Below, piece by piece: positions 12,056 to 14,427 of a stretch of 14,427 bases of DNA. The notes below the pieces were generated by a model, which made no database searches, was not told where the DNA came from, and saw nothing but the letters and a program-made list of their open reading frames with translations. The translations under genes were made by a program, and so were the position numbers. The stretch covers positions 1 to 14,427 of the forward strand of contig JBJOQB010000121.1 of assembly GCA_046050125.1 (NCBI GenBank), written 5' to 3'. Within the stretch, counting starts at the first letter, position 1, and each line of letters begins with the position of its first letter. This DNA comes from JAHFQJ01 sp046050125 (GTDB taxonomy: Bacteria; Pseudomonadota; Gammaproteobacteria; Burkholderiales; Burkholderiaceae).

Positions 12056-14427
12056 ATGAGTTTTTACTCAATAAAATTATCTACTAAGTTATATATTCAC
12101 ATTACAAAAATTAGCTTGAGCATAGGCTGTATAGCACTACTAAATATCAAAGCATCACATGCCAATTCTATAACTTCAAATATATCTAATAACACTAATA
12201 ATATAAACAATTCACTAAGCACAAGCTCAATATCTAGCATAAAAAAATCTAAATCTAAATCTATTACCATAGGCAATAATGCCACTGCATCAGGTTTAAA
12301 AAGTGTAGCACTTGGCTCAAACAGTATTGAAAGCCGAGGAATTATCACTAATGTTAGCGAACCAATTTCAAAAGCATTAAATAAAGCTAGTAAAGTTAGT
12401 GTTAGCACATCATCATCAAGTGTTAGTATTGGTTCAGCAAATAATTTACGTCAAATTACTAATGTGGCTTCAGGTACACAAAATAATGATGCTGTTAATG
12501 TAGGGCAGATTTTGCCTCTAGCTTCAAAACTTAGTACAACTTCATCAAGTTTAAGTAATGTTAGTTCTAATCTACAAGTTATTTCAAGTGATTTAAGTAC
12601 AATTAATACTAAAATTTTGGCTAATACAAAAGGCATTACAAATGTTTCATCTAGTCTAAATAGCTTAAAAACTACCGTAGCAAATATTTCAAATGGTAAA
12701 GGAATTAAGTATATCCACGTAAATACAGATTTAACATCATTAGATAGTATTGCAAGCGGTCAAGATAGTGTAGCAATTGGTATAGATAATACTGCAAGTA
12801 AAATGGGTAGCCTAGCAATTGGCGATAGAAACCATGCTATAAATGAATGGACAACTACCATTGGAAACTACAACACAGCATCAGGAATTGAATCAACTGC
12901 TTTAGGTAATGGAAATATCGCAAATGCTGATGAAGCAAGTGCTGTTGGTAGTTTAAATTATGTAAATGGTTTTGCTAGCTCTGCTTTTGGTTATCGCAAT
13001 CAAGCATTTGGTATGAATAGCCTTGCTTTAGGCGTAGGAAATTTTGCAAATTATGATAATAGCATAGCAATTGGAATTTATGCTGTAGCAAATAATGAAT
13101 CAGCAATTGCACAAGGAAATAGTGCGATTGCATCAGGAATTGATAGCATTAGTGTAGGAAATACTGCATTAGTAGAAAAAGATTATGCTATTGCTTTAGG
13201 TAGTAAAGCCTATACTCAAGGAATTAGTGGGATTGGAATTGGCGAAAATGTACAAAGTATAGCAGATTACAGCATTGCAATTGGTAGCAATACAATATCT
13301 GAAGGCTTGGATAGTGTAGCATTAGGCACTGAAGCTTTTGCAAAAGGCGATGCAAGCATTGCACTTGGTTTAGGCTCACAAGCTCATGAATTAAACACTA
13401 TTGCAATAGGTAACAATGCAGTTGCATTTAGTGATGATGGAGTTGCTTTAGGTGCAAACTCAATTGAAAACAGAGGAACACTGTCAGGTGCAACCAATCC
13501 AATTAGCAAAGCTTTAGGGCATATGTCAACAGGCGTACACACACAATACAGTAGCATAAGTGTAGGTAGACAAGGAAATGAAAGACAAATAACAAATGTT
13601 GCTGCAGGAACTCAAATTACAGATGTTGCAAATGTTGGTCAAGTTTTAGAGGTTGCCCAAGTTGTTGCAGAAAACAGCAAGGATATTGAACAAATTAGCT
13701 CAAATATATTGATAAATAATAATAAGATAAATACTAAAATAAATAATATCTCAGGTAATTTATCCATTTTAAAAACAGATGTACAAATAATTAACACCAG
13801 CATAAATTATTTAAGCAATAATTTAGTCAATCTAGGAGGTAGAGTAGATAATATCAGCTCTAATGTTGCTCAAATTTCAGGCAATTTAAAAGCAGTTAGC
13901 TCATCTTTAAGCAATTATATAGCAAATTCATCTGCTAATAATAAAACAGTAAAATCTAGCCTGAATAATGTTGATAATTCTAGTAATATTAAGAATAATG
14001 ACATAAATAATAAAAACCAAATTGAAATCGAGATAAAATTAGCCCAAGGCATTAATTCAAATGCAAGCTATACAAATGCTACAGCAATTGGCAATGGGGC
14101 AAGTGCAACTGCGATTAATAGCGTAGCAATTGGTGCAGGTAGCATCGCTGACAGACCAAATAGCGTTAATTTTGGCAATAGGACTCTAACAGGCGTAGCT
14201 GATGGAATAAATGCAAACGATGCAATTAATAAACATCAATTTGATGAAGGCATGAAAGATAGTCGTAGAGGAACAGCTACAGCCTTAGCTATGGCAAATC
14301 TTCCACACGTAGATAGTAATAAAAATATATTACTTGGGATTGCAGTTGGCACATATAAAAGCGAAAAAGCCCTAGCAATTGGCATAAATTCACGCATTCA
14401 TGATAATTTGAAGGTAAACATAGGTGC
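12056..14427 (+). CDS. YadA-type trimeric autotransporter adhesin (3' end outside window)
   Basis: An uninterrupted frame of 790 codons runs to the right edge. Residues 1-36 form a signal peptide with a long basic start, likely cut after ASHA. Three head segments carry 14-residue SxAIG-type repeats: two repeats at 69-95, seventeen at 238-475, three at about 675-707. Each is followed by a neck-type connector ending NVGQ or similar (about 130-151, 510-530, 708-729). Ser/Asn-rich stalks lie between (about 152-220 and 531-668). From about 733 the YadA membrane anchor begins (RRGTATALAMANLP, then GIAVGTYKSEKALAIGINSR), so probably only about 15-20 residues are missing. Such proteins trimerise in the outer membrane and bind host matrix or other cells. 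The ligand cannot be read from sequence. Confidence 0.93.
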   Translation, partial: MSFYSIKLSTKLYIHITKISLSIGCIALLNIKASHANSITSNISNNTNNINNSLSTSSISSIKKSKSKSITIGNNATASGLKSVALGSNSIESRGIITNVSEPISKALNKASKVSVSTSSSSVSIGSANNLRQITNVASGTQNNDAVNVGQILPLASKLSTTSSSLSNVSSNLQVISSDLSTINTKILANTKGITNVSSSLNSLKTTVANISNGKGIKYIHVNTDLTSLDSIASGQDSVAIGIDNTASKMGSLAIGDRNHAINEWTTTIGNYNTASGIESTALGNGNIANADEASAVGSLNYVNGFASSAFGYRNQAFGMNSLALGVGNFANYDNSIAIGIYAVANNESAIAQGNSAIASGIDSISVGNTALVEKDYAIALGSKAYTQGISGIGIGENVQSIADYSIAIGSNTISEGLDSVALGTEAFAKGDASIALGLGSQAHELNTIAIGNNAVAFSDDGVALGANSIENRGTLSGATNPISKALGHMSTGVHTQYSSISVGRQGNERQITNVAAGTQITDVANVGQVLEVAQVVAENSKDIEQISSNILINNNKINTKINNISGNLSILKTDVQIINTSINYLSNNLVNLGGRVDNISSNVAQISGNLKAVSSSLSNYIANSSANNKTVKSSLNNVDNSSNIKNNDINNKNQIEIEIKLAQGINSNASYTNATAIGNGASATAINSVAIGAGSIADRPNSVNFGNRTLTGVADGINANDAINKHQFDEGMKDSRRGTATALAMANLPHVDSNKNILLGIAVGTYKSEKALAIGINSRIHDNLKVNIG
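12245..12262 (+). repeat. Tandem hexamer (AAATCT x3) after an A7 run in the adhesin gene
   Basis: Three in-frame copies of AAATCT encode KSKSKS at residues 64-69, directly after a run of seven A (12241-12247). Both lie between the signal peptide and the first head repeat. Gain or loss of a hexamer would stay in frame; slippage in the A run would shift the frame early in the gene. Confidence 0.7.
12302..12508 (+). repeat. Head-neck cassette, copy 1, in the adhesin
   Basis: Residues 83-151 (SVALGSNSIESRG ... ISKAL ... SIG ... RQITNVASGTQ ... VNVGQ) match residues 462-529 in order and spacing, 69 against 68 residues. The protein similarity is clear while the DNA has drifted, so the duplication is old or the copies come from a common modular pool. 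Confidence 0.8.
12767..13480 (+). repeat. Seventeen 14-residue (42-base) head repeats
   Basis: From residue 238 to 475 a glycine recurs every 14 residues without a single insertion or deletion (G242, 256, 270 ... 466), in the context SxAIG or SxALG. This is the YadA-head left-handed beta-roll repeat. The ninth unit (around 350) is the most divergent, reading AIAQG. Confidence 0.88.
13439..13642 (+). repeat. Head-neck cassette, copy 2, in the adhesin
   Basis: Residues 462-529 (GVALGANSIENRG ... NPISKALGHM ... ISVGRQGNERQ ... ITNVAAGTQ ... NVGQ) repeat the cassette at 83-151. It closes the 17-repeat head and leads into the second stalk. Confidence 0.8.

Noticed and set aside
12097..12636. Minus-strand open frames of 61 and 103 codons within the adhesin gene
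   Set aside because: They are shadows of the Ser/Thr-rich adhesin frame (leucine- and valine-rich on the opposite strand) with no ribosome binding site or recognisable protein features.

Overview
The window is an AT-rich, gene-dense bacterial chromosomal segment, probably from a low-GC, host-associated betaproteobacterium of the Burkholderiales/Alcaligenaceae type. Evidence for this: an rpoE-rseA-rseB (mucB) stress locus, a SecB and a [4Fe-4S] CysH of betaproteobacterial look, a SURF1 gene paired with a small DUF2909 'twin transmembrane' gene (a pairing I know from Burkholderiales cytochrome oxidase loci), and a large YadA-type trimeric autotransporter. The taxonomic call is an inference; no rRNA is present.

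Layout. (1) 3-218: C-terminal end of an unrecognised + strand gene. (2) 302-2624: rpoE, rseA, rseB, tightly spaced, forming an envelope-stress sigma factor with its membrane anti-sigma factor and periplasmic regulator; no mucD/degP protease gene follows. (3) 2681-5832: rpsU with a near-consensus sigma70 promoter and the best Shine-Dalgarno in the window, a 359-base AT-rich spacer, then dnaG and, 24 bases later, cysH where rpoD is usually found. (4) 5839-5873: a hairpin between convergent genes, then an unrecognised minus-strand gene (5892-6263) with a CxxC motif and its own ribosome binding site. (5) 6391-8868: the familiar proteobacterial order rhodanese-grxC-secB-gpsA; the rhodanese has lost its catalytic cysteine. 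(6) 8907-9896: SURF1 (minus) and the DUF2909 gene (plus) start head to head 9 bases apart. (7) 9889-11910: a YoaA/DinG-family iron-sulfur helicase overlapping the DUF2909 gene by 8 bases. (8) 12056-14427: a trimeric autotransporter adhesin running off the right edge within its membrane anchor, with three head segments, the middle one having seventeen 14-residue repeats in exact register.

Functionally the window mixes housekeeping (ribosomal protein, primase, SecB export, glycerophospholipid precursor synthesis), redox/sulfur and iron-sulfur functions (CysH, glutaredoxin, YoaA, degenerate rhodanese, SURF1) and surface/envelope functions (sigma-E system, SecB, adhesin). Outer-membrane adhesins such as this one are the type of protein whose misfolding the sigma-E system monitors, but nothing in the sequence directly links the two.

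No CRISPR array, tRNA, rRNA, transposase or prophage gene was seen. I did not find a convincing new multi-gene system. The best leads are the cysteine-free rhodanese, the unknown CxxC gene that shares a repeat-bearing divergent promoter region with it, the dnaG-cysH junction, and the multi-headed adhesin.
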